Assembly: GCF_000238375.3 (NCBI RefSeq) | Contig: NZ_AHBZ03000015.1 | Coordinates: 434,001 to 498,000, forward strand | Source of the DNA: Pseudoalteromonas citrea | GTDB taxonomy: Bacteria > Pseudomonadota > Gammaproteobacteria > Enterobacterales > Alteromonadaceae | DNA length: 64,000 nt | Reading direction: 5' to 3' | In this document: positions 38,869 to 48,900 of the stretch, piece by piece | Layout: each line of letters begins with the position of its first letter | How positions within the stretch are numbered: the first letter of the stretch is position 1 | The notes under the pieces: generated by a model | Database searches by the model: none | Told to the model about the DNA's origin: nothing | Seen by the model: the letters and a program-made list of their open reading frames with translations, nothing else | Program-made: the position numbers and the translations under genes

Positions 38869-39662
38869 TGTACGACAAAAGAATTGGTAAGTATCTTCAA
38901 AATATTGAGCAATCCAAAGCAATTGATTACTCGAAATTTCTCGCTTTATTACCTGAAAAATTATGTGAGGAAGTTAAAGATAAAGCGACTATAAATTTTC
39001 TTGGTAAAGGTTCCGTAATCGTTAAAATTTATTGTGAGCAGCTATTAGAAAAATTACGCTCATTGACGATAGAGCCTTCTAGTCGCATTGATGCTGCATT
39101 GCAGGGTGATTCTCATAAAGTAAATACATCGACTAGCTACTTGTTGGCGTACCATCAGTCTACTCTTGATGTTCATCCCGATACGATTATCAGTTGTAAT
39201 GGTGAAGCACATCTGAGATTCCAACCGAAAAAACGTCTGGTTATTATTGAAAATGCTGAGCTTTTTTTCGCAAGAGAAACACTATTTTCGCAAATGAACA
39301 AAGCGTTCTCTCTTTCCTTGTCATTTGAAAACACAGATTTGATATTTGGTGCCGGAAATCAAATATCCAATAAGCAAAACTATACATTTATCAATCAGTA
39401 TGAATCGATTTTATGCTTCTTTGACTACGATTTTGGCGGTTTGAAAATATATAAGGCAATGCGAAATTTGGTAGGAAACAAGGCTAAATTCTTAGAGCCT
39501 AACTCAGATAATTTAAATGAATTCTTCATAAAAAAACCGAAGACTCACGAACAATACACAAAGTCGTTAGAAGCTGCCAACAATCTCGGCTTAAGCAAAC
39601 TATATAGCTTGTTTGAAGCAAAAAAATCATTCATGGAACAAGAAGCTTTGTTGGCGTTATAA
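38868..39662 (+). CDS. Toprim protein, JetD/MksG-like (short form)
   Basis: 264 aa. LVIIENAELFFARET near residue 125 matches the Toprim catalytic Glu segment (vENl..F) of DUF2220/JetD proteins. SILCFFDYDFGGLKIYKAM near residue 185 matches their DxD motif (GDiD..Gl.I). In Wadjet systems JetD is the nuclease subunit, related to topoisomerase VI-A, that cuts plasmid DNA. This protein is far shorter than JetD (about 390 aa), with a reduced N-terminal arm. Translationally coupled to the regulator upstream; 15 bp before the SMC gene. Confidence 0.72.
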   Translation: MYDKRIGKYLQNIEQSKAIDYSKFLALLPEKLCEEVKDKATINFLGKGSVIVKIYCEQLLEKLRSLTIEPSSRIDAALQGDSHKVNTSTSYLLAYHQSTLDVHPDTIISCNGEAHLRFQPKKRLVIIENAELFFARETLFSQMNKAFSLSLSFENTDLIFGAGNQISNKQNYTFINQYESILCFFDYDFGGLKIYKAMRNLVGNKAKFLEPNSDNLNEFFIKKPKTHEQYTKSLEAANNLGLSKLYSLFEAKKSFMEQEALLAL

Positions 39663-39677
39663 GAAGGAATTAAAACA

Positions 39678-42626
39678 TTGTCTCATCAATTTAATTTTGT
39701 ATTAAAGAAGCTGGTATTGGTAGATTCGGCTGGTTTTTGTTACTCAGAGATAGAGCTAGATAAACACACAATATTACTTGGCGAAGGTAACGTTGGTAAA
39801 TCAAGCCTTCTTAATTGTATTCGTTTGTTTCTGTTGCCAGAAGTCAACTTCAATCGAGCAAAAGATAAGTTCAACTTCAAAAGTTCAAATGGCTATGAAT
39901 ATGATAAAAACGAGTCATATGGGCATTATTTCCCTAGCAAGTACTCGCATTTAATTATCGAAGTTGAGAAAGTTATCGCAGGCAAACTATACACCCACTG
40001 TCAAATTCTAAATAGAGGCAAGAACCTTTCATTTGAGCGTATTTTTACTGCTTTGCCATACCAAGAAATTCAGCATTTATTTTGGCAAGTAGAGGAAGAG
40101 GACGAACATAACATTGGCTCTAGAGTAGAAAAGTTATCTACACAAGATGTGTTCACTAAAATTAAGGCCAAAGATAAGCACTGTATTTCAGTCAGAGACC
40201 CTCAAAAATTGAAGGATTTGATGTATGCACGAGACATACTATCTGAAACTGAAATGCGCTACAGCCTTTTTCCACTCAATGATGCATCTGACGAAAACGT
40301 AGAGTCGTTGAGAGCATTAATTTTAATGCTTTTCGATATGGAAACGTCAAATGAAGGTGTTGCTAAAGCGGTTGCTAATATCGTTGAGTCGGAGAAAAAA
40401 GAGACAAGCGATGCACTGAACTTTGATATTCAATCCTTTTTAGCAGCACATGACTCACTTAAGCTTGAAGAGCAAAAGTTAACTGATATTGAAAATAAGG
40501 CAAGAGAGTTTGAGATTCTTAAATCTAACTTTGCCAAATATAGTGAACTGTCTGAAGTTGAGACTCGTTTTGTTGATTTTTATTTATGTCTGAACAGTAA
40601 ATTAAAACAGGTAAGTGGATCAGTCACTACATCAGCAAATAAAATTAAGGAGCTTCAACAACAATTATCTCCTATTACTGAACAAGTTAGGACAATTAGT
40701 CAAAATTTGTTTACTGCTAATGCAAATATTAAAACTGCTGAGCAAAGTATCTCTAAAACTCAAAAAGACATTGATAAGGGAGAGTCTGAACTAAGTCGTT
40801 ATGTAAACATGTCACAACAGGAAGTACTAGAGCTTCTTGATGAGGAGCTGAAGGATACTCAAGATAAAATTCAATCACTCAAAGATGTAAATGCAAGGCG
40901 AGTAAGAATCAACAAGCTTGAAGCTCAAATTACTCAAAATAGGATCACACAACAAAATATAGAGTCAGAGATTAAGAACTCTGAATTTGCGATTCAAAAG
41001 CAGTTACCAAATGATACGTTAGAACTGCTTAATTCCATTAATCAACGACTGGTATTAGCGAATCCGGGTAAGGAATTGGAAAAACATGAAATAGATGCAA
41101 TTGATAACTTTAAAGACTTATTTAGTGATCAAGGGTACTTATATAATTTTTGGGGACAGGAGTTTAAAAAATCCAACACAAGGATGAGTCGTGACTTACA
41201 GCGAGAACTAGACAATATTGTGTCAGAAATAAATGCAGATCTTTCTGAAAAATCTGCACTTGAAAGGCAAGATTATGAAAACCCTTTAATTGTTGAGAAG
41301 AAGCTTCAGGAGCTAGATAGGGAGTTAAAGGCTATAGCGCGTGAAAAAACAGTTATATCTGAACTAAACGATAATGTTGGTGCTTTAAAGGTCTATAACA
41401 AGCAACTTAGTGATAACCAAGTTGCGATTACTGAGTTTACTCCCCAAGTTGAAAGCCTATTGAAACGACAAGCTGAATTATCAGAGCAAATAGAATTTGA
41501 ACAGCAACAGAAGGTAGCTTTCAGTAACGAACAAACGCAGCTATTTACGCTTCAAGGAAGTGCTAATGGTACTAAGCAAGCCTACCCCAAAATTCAAAAG
41601 CAGCTCGATAAGCAGAGTACTTTCAACAATACGGCTACTGTGACACCTGAATATTTGTCTTTACTTCAAAATGACTTGCGACAGGTCGATCATTTGCGAG
41701 CGCAGATTCTTGAAGGACTGCGAGAATTTGCGAGGGATGAATTTATTGATTTAGATAACGATCTATTTAGCCCAAGCCCAATGCCAAGCACCATTTATCA
41801 AGCATATAGTAACGTTAAGCAAGTTTATGAAGAGCTTGAAGGCCAAAGGCAGATACTTAAATCAAAAAACCGCTCTCATAATGAAAGTGTCAGTAATTAT
41901 GTTGATATTTTAGAAAAGAACTTTGAGCATATTAGCCGCTTTGAGAATCAACTAAACCGCTCATTTGAAGGTATTTCAGTTAATGATTTAACTGAAATTG
42001 AAGTGTCTATTCATGTAGATCCGCGCTTTAAGAACCTCATTTCTGAAATTCAAAAGAGTTATAACGAATTTAGCGACCATTCACTATCAGAGCAGTTCTA
42101 TCTGAGGCTTCAAGCATTTAGCAATGCGTTTTTCAAAGATGGCGAGCGTAATAAGCTAGTGATGTCTGACGTAATCAAGAAAGTCAGTTATAGAGTTAAA
42201 AAAGATGGTCATGACAGTTGGCAAACGAAGCAACAATCAACTTCTACAACTGCATTGATCAACCTTAAACTTGTACGAATATTACTCGCCAAATTACGAG
42301 CTGATAGCTGTATGGTGAAGCTGCCAGTGATAATGGATGAAGCGGCAAATATCAATGTTAATCAATACGAATGGCTTTTAAGAGATATCAAGGACAGTGG
42401 TTTTTATCTGTTTACCGCAGGAACTCATAGCTCTGGTGCTGAGTTGGTTCACATGATCGGAAATCACTATGATGTTGATGCTTTAAAATCGGCAAAACCA
42501 TACACAGCCGAGAGAGCACGAGTAGTTTGGGATGGCCCACAGTCATTTTACGACGAAGATGGCTTTGAATCATTTACAGAAGATGATCAGATTGAGCTTT
42601 TGGAAGGTGTAGATGAAACAATTTAG
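39678..42626 (+). CDS. SMC/MukB-like ATPase (JetC-like)
   Basis: 982 aa. Walker A GEGNVGKSS at residues 35-43, two long Glu/Lys/Gln-rich coiled-coil arms (about 230-450 and 510-700) and a C-terminal head lobe with QSTSTTALINLKLV as a possible signature region and VIMDEAANIN as Walker B/D-loop. That is the architecture of MukB, MksB and JetC, though shorter than most, and the usual LSGGE-like signature is altered. Starts at TTG with AGAAGGA about 10 nt upstream. Overlaps the kleisin-like gene by 14 bp. It would load on DNA and extrude loops with its partners. Confidence 0.82.
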   Translation: MSHQFNFVLKKLVLVDSAGFCYSEIELDKHTILLGEGNVGKSSLLNCIRLFLLPEVNFNRAKDKFNFKSSNGYEYDKNESYGHYFPSKYSHLIIEVEKVIAGKLYTHCQILNRGKNLSFERIFTALPYQEIQHLFWQVEEEDEHNIGSRVEKLSTQDVFTKIKAKDKHCISVRDPQKLKDLMYARDILSETEMRYSLFPLNDASDENVESLRALILMLFDMETSNEGVAKAVANIVESEKKETSDALNFDIQSFLAAHDSLKLEEQKLTDIENKAREFEILKSNFAKYSELSEVETRFVDFYLCLNSKLKQVSGSVTTSANKIKELQQQLSPITEQVRTISQNLFTANANIKTAEQSISKTQKDIDKGESELSRYVNMSQQEVLELLDEELKDTQDKIQSLKDVNARRVRINKLEAQITQNRITQQNIESEIKNSEFAIQKQLPNDTLELLNSINQRLVLANPGKELEKHEIDAIDNFKDLFSDQGYLYNFWGQEFKKSNTRMSRDLQRELDNIVSEINADLSEKSALERQDYENPLIVEKKLQELDRELKAIAREKTVISELNDNVGALKVYNKQLSDNQVAITEFTPQVESLLKRQAELSEQIEFEQQQKVAFSNEQTQLFTLQGSANGTKQAYPKIQKQLDKQSTFNNTATVTPEYLSLLQNDLRQVDHLRAQILEGLREFARDEFIDLDNDLFSPSPMPSTIYQAYSNVKQVYEELEGQRQILKSKNRSHNESVSNYVDILEKNFEHISRFENQLNRSFEGISVNDLTEIEVSIHVDPRFKNLISEIQKSYNEFSDHSLSEQFYLRLQAFSNAFFKDGERNKLVMSDVIKKVSYRVKKDGHDSWQTKQQSTSTTALINLKLVRILLAKLRADSCMVKLPVIMDEAANINVNQYEWLLRDIKDSGFYLFTAGTHSSGAELVHMIGNHYDVDALKSAKPYTAERARVVWDGPQSFYDEDGFESFTEDDQIELLEGVDETI

Positions 42627-44007
42627 CGCCATTCAAACGCTTAAAATAATGTTAGAGCGACCTAACATTATGTTTAATATCATTAAAAAAATGGACGCTC
42701 AAAATGAGCGTTTCATTAGTGAGGGAGCCGTTGCTTTTGAGGTATTAGAAAGTATAAAGCACCTTGATAAGCTAGAGCAGCACCGATTCAAAATAGCTTA
42801 TGCAACGGAAAGCTTGGCAAAGTCACATATAGTGGCTGATCAAGATCAGGTTGATAATGTTAGCCGCTTGATGTTTCAAGAATCCGTTGTCTCTATTTTT
42901 AGGCTTTGCGAAACATCCCTATATCAAGAGCTAACAGATGCAAAATTAAAAGCTGAACTCGCTTCTTTTTGGCATATTCAAAATAAACTTCTATCTGATG
43001 ACTGTAGTTTCAACTCAATGGACTATGACTATACAGAATTAGTAGAGGAACTATTTCATAAGCTGGGCAGCTTGCTTGATTTGCTAAAACGCAACTTAGT
43101 TAGAATGCAGAGCATTAATGGTGACTTGGAAAAGCTATCTTTTGAGGTGAGCAAAGACGACATCGACTTTGTTAAGTACAGGCAAAAAGTCCTAGATGAT
43201 GTAACGCACTTATATGAGAGGCATATTCTTCCAACACAGCGGTTTGTTAATCCTGATGTAAAATTGGTTGATGGAGACAACCTGCTAGCGACAATCAACT
43301 CTATAAAGTCACTATTTGATGCTCATGGAAAGCACGAACTTTCTGATCAGGTCTTTCGTTATGGACTGAGTTTTACCAATATTATTAATCCGCTAAAAGA
43401 TGTTTCGAATCAGATAAATGGTTTTATTCGCAAGACGCAGAAAAGTTTAACCCAGTTTAATGCGATGGAGTGGCACTTTGAACGCTTTAAGAAAAAGTAT
43501 GAAGAAACTCTGGATGGACGAGTTAACCGCACAAAAATAGATAACTCTTTCGCAGATGATGTTCCCTTCATGAGAAATGTGAAGCGAATACTGAGACCCA
43601 AAGGGTTAAAAATTGAAAATAATAGCTCTTACTTTTACAACATATTCAAAGACCTTGAGTATCGAATTCAAGACCAATTACTACTATCAAACGAAGACAT
43701 TGAAGCAGAAGGTCAAGCTTTGGTTTCTTTCACCTCGAAAGATCGCTTAAAAAGAGCAAAGGCAATATACGACTTGATAGAAAAACTCTCATTGAGAGAG
43801 TCAAAGGACGTAATTGCTACCTTACATTACCGCCTTCAAAGTTTGTTGCCTGAGTATCACTTTGTAGATCTTATAAATGCGGTCGTTCATTTCATGAAAA
43901 AGACACTTGATGGAAAACGCCTGATTAAGACAAATAACAAGGCGTTCATTCAACAAGAAAATAAATATTACGTATATAGGATTGTCATCTTGCAGGAGCC
44001 TAACTAA
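42613..44007 (+). CDS. Kleisin/MukF-like protein (JetA-like)
   Basis: 464 aa, all-helical appearance, no enzyme motif. Length, position between an SMC-like ATPase and a small winged-helix-like protein, and the N-terminal helical region (LERPNIMFNIIKKMDAQNER) fit the MukF/JetA (DUF3375-type) kleisin role. I do not recognise the family from sequence alone. It overlaps the neighbours on both sides (14 bp and 1 bp). Confidence 0.65.
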   Translation: MKQFSAIQTLKIMLERPNIMFNIIKKMDAQNERFISEGAVAFEVLESIKHLDKLEQHRFKIAYATESLAKSHIVADQDQVDNVSRLMFQESVVSIFRLCETSLYQELTDAKLKAELASFWHIQNKLLSDDCSFNSMDYDYTELVEELFHKLGSLLDLLKRNLVRMQSINGDLEKLSFEVSKDDIDFVKYRQKVLDDVTHLYERHILPTQRFVNPDVKLVDGDNLLATINSIKSLFDAHGKHELSDQVFRYGLSFTNIINPLKDVSNQINGFIRKTQKSLTQFNAMEWHFERFKKKYEETLDGRVNRTKIDNSFADDVPFMRNVKRILRPKGLKIENNSSYFYNIFKDLEYRIQDQLLLSNEDIEAEGQALVSFTSKDRLKRAKAIYDLIEKLSLRESKDVIATLHYRLQSLLPEYHFVDLINAVVHFMKKTLDGKRLIKTNNKAFIQQENKYYVYRIVILQEPN

Positions 44008-44597
44008 TGGAAAGTGAAGTTATTTACAGCTTTGAAGAAATCCCTTACACCAAAAGTACTGAGATTTATCGATTATTCTCTCAAGGTCGTGTACTCAACA
44101 AGCAGCGTTATGACGATGCTCATGGTTGTTTAGTAGATGATGATTTATTCACACTAGTATTCAATAAAATTAAGCACTTTTCCCTTTTCTTTAAACATAT
44201 GGGGTATGACCTAAAGTTTGATGAAGAAGGTGACTTTTACTTCACTCAAGACCTTCGTGACGCTAACAACGATGAATCAGATGACAACGCCATGAAGATT
44301 CAATCTATCTTGCTTTTTATTGGGAGGTACTATGCAACTGTGGGCGATTTAGCACAGTTGCAAGATCCTATGTTTGGGCTAAAGGAATCAGATATTAATG
44401 CATTAAAGCAGGATGATTTGTTAGCAAGCTCGCTAAAGGCTTTAAGGATAGACAATTGGGATAAAGCACTGGAATACTTAACAAGTAGAAGCCTTGTTTT
44501 TAAAGTCTCACAGGATAAATATGTATTAAGCAAAGCTGCTATGACATTTTTGAGCAGATTGATAGAGGCTCATTCTGAATTTATTAATGATAAATAG
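44007..44597 (+). CDS. MukE-like protein (JetB-like)
   Basis: 196 aa. Position after the kleisin-like gene (TAATG overlap), size near 200 aa, and the pattern YRLFSQGRVLNKQRYDDAHG... FFKHMGYDLKFDEEGDFYFTQ then a second winged-helix-like half fit the MukE/JetB (DUF4194-type) subunit. KLFKHM.Y.L......FY is a common feature of that group. Last gene of the five-gene coupled set. Confidence 0.68.
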   Translation: MESEVIYSFEEIPYTKSTEIYRLFSQGRVLNKQRYDDAHGCLVDDDLFTLVFNKIKHFSLFFKHMGYDLKFDEEGDFYFTQDLRDANNDESDDNAMKIQSILLFIGRYYATVGDLAQLQDPMFGLKESDINALKQDDLLASSLKALRIDNWDKALEYLTSRSLVFKVSQDKYVLSKAAMTFLSRLIEAHSEFINDK

Positions 44598-44650
44598 ATC
44601 AGGTAATAAGCATAATCCTAGGCACTTATTTATTAGGTTATTAACTTCAT

Positions 44651-45586
44651 ATGCAAATCGTTAATGTTAACAAAAATTTTCTTAAAACTAGGTACGGGCC
44701 TGATGGAATTCATGTATTTGATCGTCAAACAGGACTAAATCTTTTGTTGGATGAAAGTGTACCTAACCGAAAAATCTGGACGCTTGCACCTAGACAAGTT
44801 TCTATTGCGTTAACTAATAATTGTAACCTGCAATGCAAACACTGTTACGCACCTAAATCAAAGAGTTTCCTAGACAAAAGCTTAGTAAAGAAATGGATGA
44901 AAGAACTAGATCTAGCTGGCAGCTTTGGAATTGGTTTTGGAGGTGGAGAACCTACCCTTCATCCTGATTTTAATGAAATTTGCCACTATGGAAAAAATGA
45001 GACATCACTAGCAATTACGTTTACAACTCACGGCCTTACACTCAGAGAGTCTTTAATTAAAAACATTGAAGATAACGTGAACTTCACGCGGGTAAGTATG
45101 GACGGTGTTGGAGAAACCTACGAGTCCATAAGAGGGTGTTCATTTGCTAGTTTTTTAAAAAAATTATCTCTTTTAACAGGTCGCATCAATTTTGGTATTA
45201 ATTATGTGGTTAACCGTGACACCGTAAAAGATATTGAACAAGCGATAAACATTGCCGAACTTTATGGAGCAAGTGAAGTGTTGTTCCTACCCGAAGAAGC
45301 AGTAGGACTGGGTTGTCAGGTTGATACTCAAACTTTAGACAAGTTATCTTCATGGGCGGGTCAATATAAAGGAAAGTTGAGGCTTTCAATTAGCTCCTTA
45401 AGGAAAAGCTCGGTAAATTACCTGAATGCTCTTGAAAATGAGCTAGAGCATTTGGCTTATTCTCACATTGATGCAGATGGTTTATTAAAGAAAACATCAT
45501 TTGACAAAATGGGATATAAGATATCTGAGGAAGGGGTTATGAAATCCTTTGAAAAGTTGTGCAATGCAGAGGAAAGAATAATATGA
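44651..45586 (+). CDS. Radical SAM protein in a defence-type operon
   Basis: 311 aa. ALTNNCNLQCKHCYAP (about residues 53-68) has the CxxxCxxC cluster motif, GFGGGEPTLHPDF follows as the SAM-binding GGE motif, and RVSMDG is a later radical-SAM motif. The C-terminus lacks a SPASM-type cysteine set, so only the single 4Fe-4S cluster is apparent. It is not a viperin by motif. Substrate unknown; a modifier of a peptide, nucleotide or the partner proteins is possible. Its TGA overlaps the next ATG (ATGA), and it lies 53 bp after the SMC operon. Confidence 0.85.
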   Translation: MQIVNVNKNFLKTRYGPDGIHVFDRQTGLNLLLDESVPNRKIWTLAPRQVSIALTNNCNLQCKHCYAPKSKSFLDKSLVKKWMKELDLAGSFGIGFGGGEPTLHPDFNEICHYGKNETSLAITFTTHGLTLRESLIKNIEDNVNFTRVSMDGVGETYESIRGCSFASFLKKLSLLTGRINFGINYVVNRDTVKDIEQAINIAELYGASEVLFLPEEAVGLGCQVDTQTLDKLSSWAGQYKGKLRLSISSLRKSSVNYLNALENELEHLAYSHIDADGLLKKTSFDKMGYKISEEGVMKSFEKLCNAEERII

Positions 45587-45969
45587 AAATATGGACAAGC
45601 TATGGAGCTGAACACTCATTAAATTTGGTTATTATTGGGCATTTCAAAGACGCAATAGAAGCAGAAGAGTTTGAATCGTTAGTTTCATCGCTAACAAATT
45701 TTCTAGTGAATGATTCTGATTTTGATGTTGATTCGGATCGATTTAGTTCTGGGATGCTCGACTACCTCGGCAAGAAAAATCTTTTTTGCTTGTCTCCTCA
45801 GCAACTTGGTCAATTATTGTATGACATGCGTTTGGAGAGGGAAGAAAATAAAATAGTCATTTCTTCTGATGATGATCTTAATGCTCTCACAAGTTTGCTT
45901 ATTCATTCAGGAGCGAAGGTCGAAATGTTTTCAGCCCACGATCATCCACATGAAGAACACGGAAGGTAA
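45583..45969 (+). CDS. Small DUF6375-like protein
   Basis: 128 aa from the ATG at 45583, chosen because it gives the ATGA overlap with the radical SAM gene and has GAGGAAAG upstream. Begins MKIWTSYGAEHSLNLVIIGH, which I associate with the DUF6375 family; that name is from memory and should be checked. Acidic, with a His-rich C-terminus (HDHPHEEHGR). Lies between the radical SAM gene and the STAND gene (3-bp gap). It may be the radical SAM substrate or a sensor partner (inference). Confidence 0.6.
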   Translation: MKIWTSYGAEHSLNLVIIGHFKDAIEAEEFESLVSSLTNFLVNDSDFDVDSDRFSSGMLDYLGKKNLFCLSPQQLGQLLYDMRLEREENKIVISSDDDLNALTSLLIHSGAKVEMFSAHDHPHEEHGR

Positions 45970-45972
45970 CCT

Positions 45973-48900
45973 ATGCTTGATTGGCAGAGATTTAGTCAAC
46001 TAGCAGGTGATGAAACTGCTAACTTTGAAAAATTATGCAGAGGAATTATACGAAGGCAGTTCGGTTACTTGGGGGCTTTAAAAGAACTCAAAAATCAGCC
46101 GGGAGTAGAATACCATTTAAATCTAACTGAAACGAATAGCAAACTTGGAAAAGCTGGACAATCGGTAGGCTGGCAATGTAAATGGTTTCAATATAAAGCT
46201 AATGGAGAGTTTACTGCATCAGCAAAAACACAAGTTGAACATTCGCTAAAAAAGACAAAAGAGCATTTACCAAGTATTGATGTTTGGATTTTATGGACAC
46301 ATAAAACTTTAGCTAAATCTGATCAGACATGGTTCTATGGTCTTGAGAGTAAATATGGCTTTAAGCTGCATTTATGGAATGAAGAAGATTTAAACTCGTT
46401 ATTGTCTGGAAACGCTTTAGATTTAAGGCACTCGTATTTTGGTGAATTGGCCTTAACTCCAGAAATGTTAAGTAAACAGCATGCAATATCTGTAGCCCCA
46501 ATCCGCAAACGTTGGCTTCATGACGTACATCAAAAAACAGATATTGAAGAAATTACAAGAAAAATACTGGGGGAACCTAGTGCTTGGAAAGGGTTTGTAA
46601 ATATTGCTAAAGAGCTTACTTGGGCAATCGAAAAAATAGAAAAAGCACTAAGCGATGATATTTATAAGGCTTGGAAGCAGAATTTAAATTCATTTGTTCA
46701 TATATGTCAGAATTTAGTATGTTCTTTTGAGCTTTTTAAAAACACCATATCTGGAGAACATATCTCTTATGTTGAAACCTTACTAACAGATATAAGCGAC
46801 AAATCCAGCACTAATATCTCACAAGTTTTAAGAGTTATACGTAGAAAAAACCTTCCATTATCTCTTGTCATAACAAATGCCATAGCAGCTATTAAAGATG
46901 CAAAAAAGAATCTCAAAAAAGCAGTAGAACTATTTACTCATCAACTAGTTGCAGTGGTTGCGGATGCTGGAGGAGGCAAAACTCAATTCTCAGCAGAATT
47001 GTCTTCGGATGCCAATGATAGACCTGCTGGTATATTACTATTGGGAAGAGATTTAAAATCAAACTTCACATTAGATGACATAGCTAAGCGAATATCCTTT
47101 TATTCTGGCCCCATTGAAAATTTTGAACAGCTTATTATTGCTTTAGATGCAGCGGGTGCAAGGAGTGGCTGTAGGCTTCCAATTATTATTGATGGGCTTA
47201 ACGAAGCTGAAGACCCTAGAGAATGGAAACCTTTATTAGCATCTGCCGAAGTTCAGCTCAAGAATTACCCTAATGTTGTCTTAATTTGTACTTTAAGAAC
47301 AGGGGAAAGAAAAAGGAACTACCCAGTCCGGTTAGCCAAAAAGAATAATAGCCGAGAGGACTTTGCGCACAAAGGCTTGCCAGACGATTGTTTTATTATT
47401 GAATCAACTGGATTTAGTGAAAAAGTTACAATGCGTGCTATCAATGCGTATTTTCGTCATTATAAGATCAAGGCTAACCCCTTAATCGCGCCAAGAAGCT
47501 TTTTTAGGCACCCACTCAATCTAAAGATTTTCTGTGAAGTTACTAATCGTGAAGCCAGAGAATTTGTTACAGTAACCCATTTTCCTGCTTCAATTTATAG
47601 CTTGTTCGAAGCACAGGTTGACCATGTTGCTCAAACTATATCGTCAATGACCAATTTATCCATCAATTACAATGCTGATGACATCGAAGATGCGATATAT
47701 TTTTTGGGAGAGACCATTTGGAACGAGGGCTGTAGAACCGTTCCTGAAAAAGAGTTTCGTCAACGATTTCAGATAGAGGCACAAGACTGGTATAGCGATA
47801 TAGTTAACCTTTTATCTCAGGAAGGACTCTTATTTAGAGATCAAGCAGGAAGAAGGGACTTTAACTTAACCCCAGCTTACGATCGAATGGGAGGGTATTT
47901 CGTTGCATACTATCTTTTGCAAAAGAATGAAAAAAGCGAAAATTTAGAATGGCTAAATGATGACTACTGTAAACAAAAGTTATTTGGTGAGGGGGAAGAA
48001 CAGCATGAGCTTTCACAAGACATTCTATACGCACTAGTGGCACTTTTTCCTAAGTATAACTCAGATAACTTGTGGCAATGTGTACCTCAAGAATTTCAAA
48101 ATAATATTCTAGAACTGTCACATTTGATCGACGCAAATGATATTGATGTTACAACGAAGGAAGCTTACTTCAAAAATATCCTTGATAAAGGCTTAGATAG
48201 AAATACGATTGAAAAACTTGAAGACTTAAAAATGGTCGCTGATCACCCTTTCAATGTTTACTTTTTTGATGAAATATTAACTCAGCTTTCGATGTCTGAT
48301 AGAGACCTATCATGGTCTGAGCATATACGACTTCATAATGACGATATAATCGAAGCCTTAAATTACCGGATTGACAACTGGCGCTCAAAAAAATCAGAAA
48401 ACAGTGAAATTGACAAATATAGAGCTTTATCTATTTCTTGGTTATTAACATCTACATCTATCGAATTGAGAGATAAAGCCAGTGAAGCACTGTTTTATTT
48501 TGGTATCCGTTATCCTGCAACACTTTTAGAACTCACATCTAATAAGTTAAGTGTAAATGACCCTTATGTTATCGAAAGAATGTTGGGCGTAGCTTACGGG
48601 GTTGTTGGAACTTTAATAACACATGAAAGGGAGAGTCAGGCAATAGCAGATTTTTCCAATATGCTCTATAAAAGAATTTTTAGTGACGAGGCTGATGTTC
48701 AATTAGTGCATTTATTTTCCAGAGAATATGCGAGCCAAACGATACAAATAACTCACAAGCACCTCAGCTCTGCTATTACTACCACACAGGCATTAAAATC
48801 GTCGTACCCGTTTTCTTCAATGGTATCTATAGCATGGGGAAAAATGAATGTGAAAGACTTAGCTTCAGGAGAATCGCCTTTCAGAATGGATTTTGAAAAT

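Noticed and set aside
44651-45586. Prokaryotic viperin
   Set aside because: The motif region is TNNCNLQCKHCYAP and the downstream sequence lacks viperin features; it fits a generic radical SAM enzyme.
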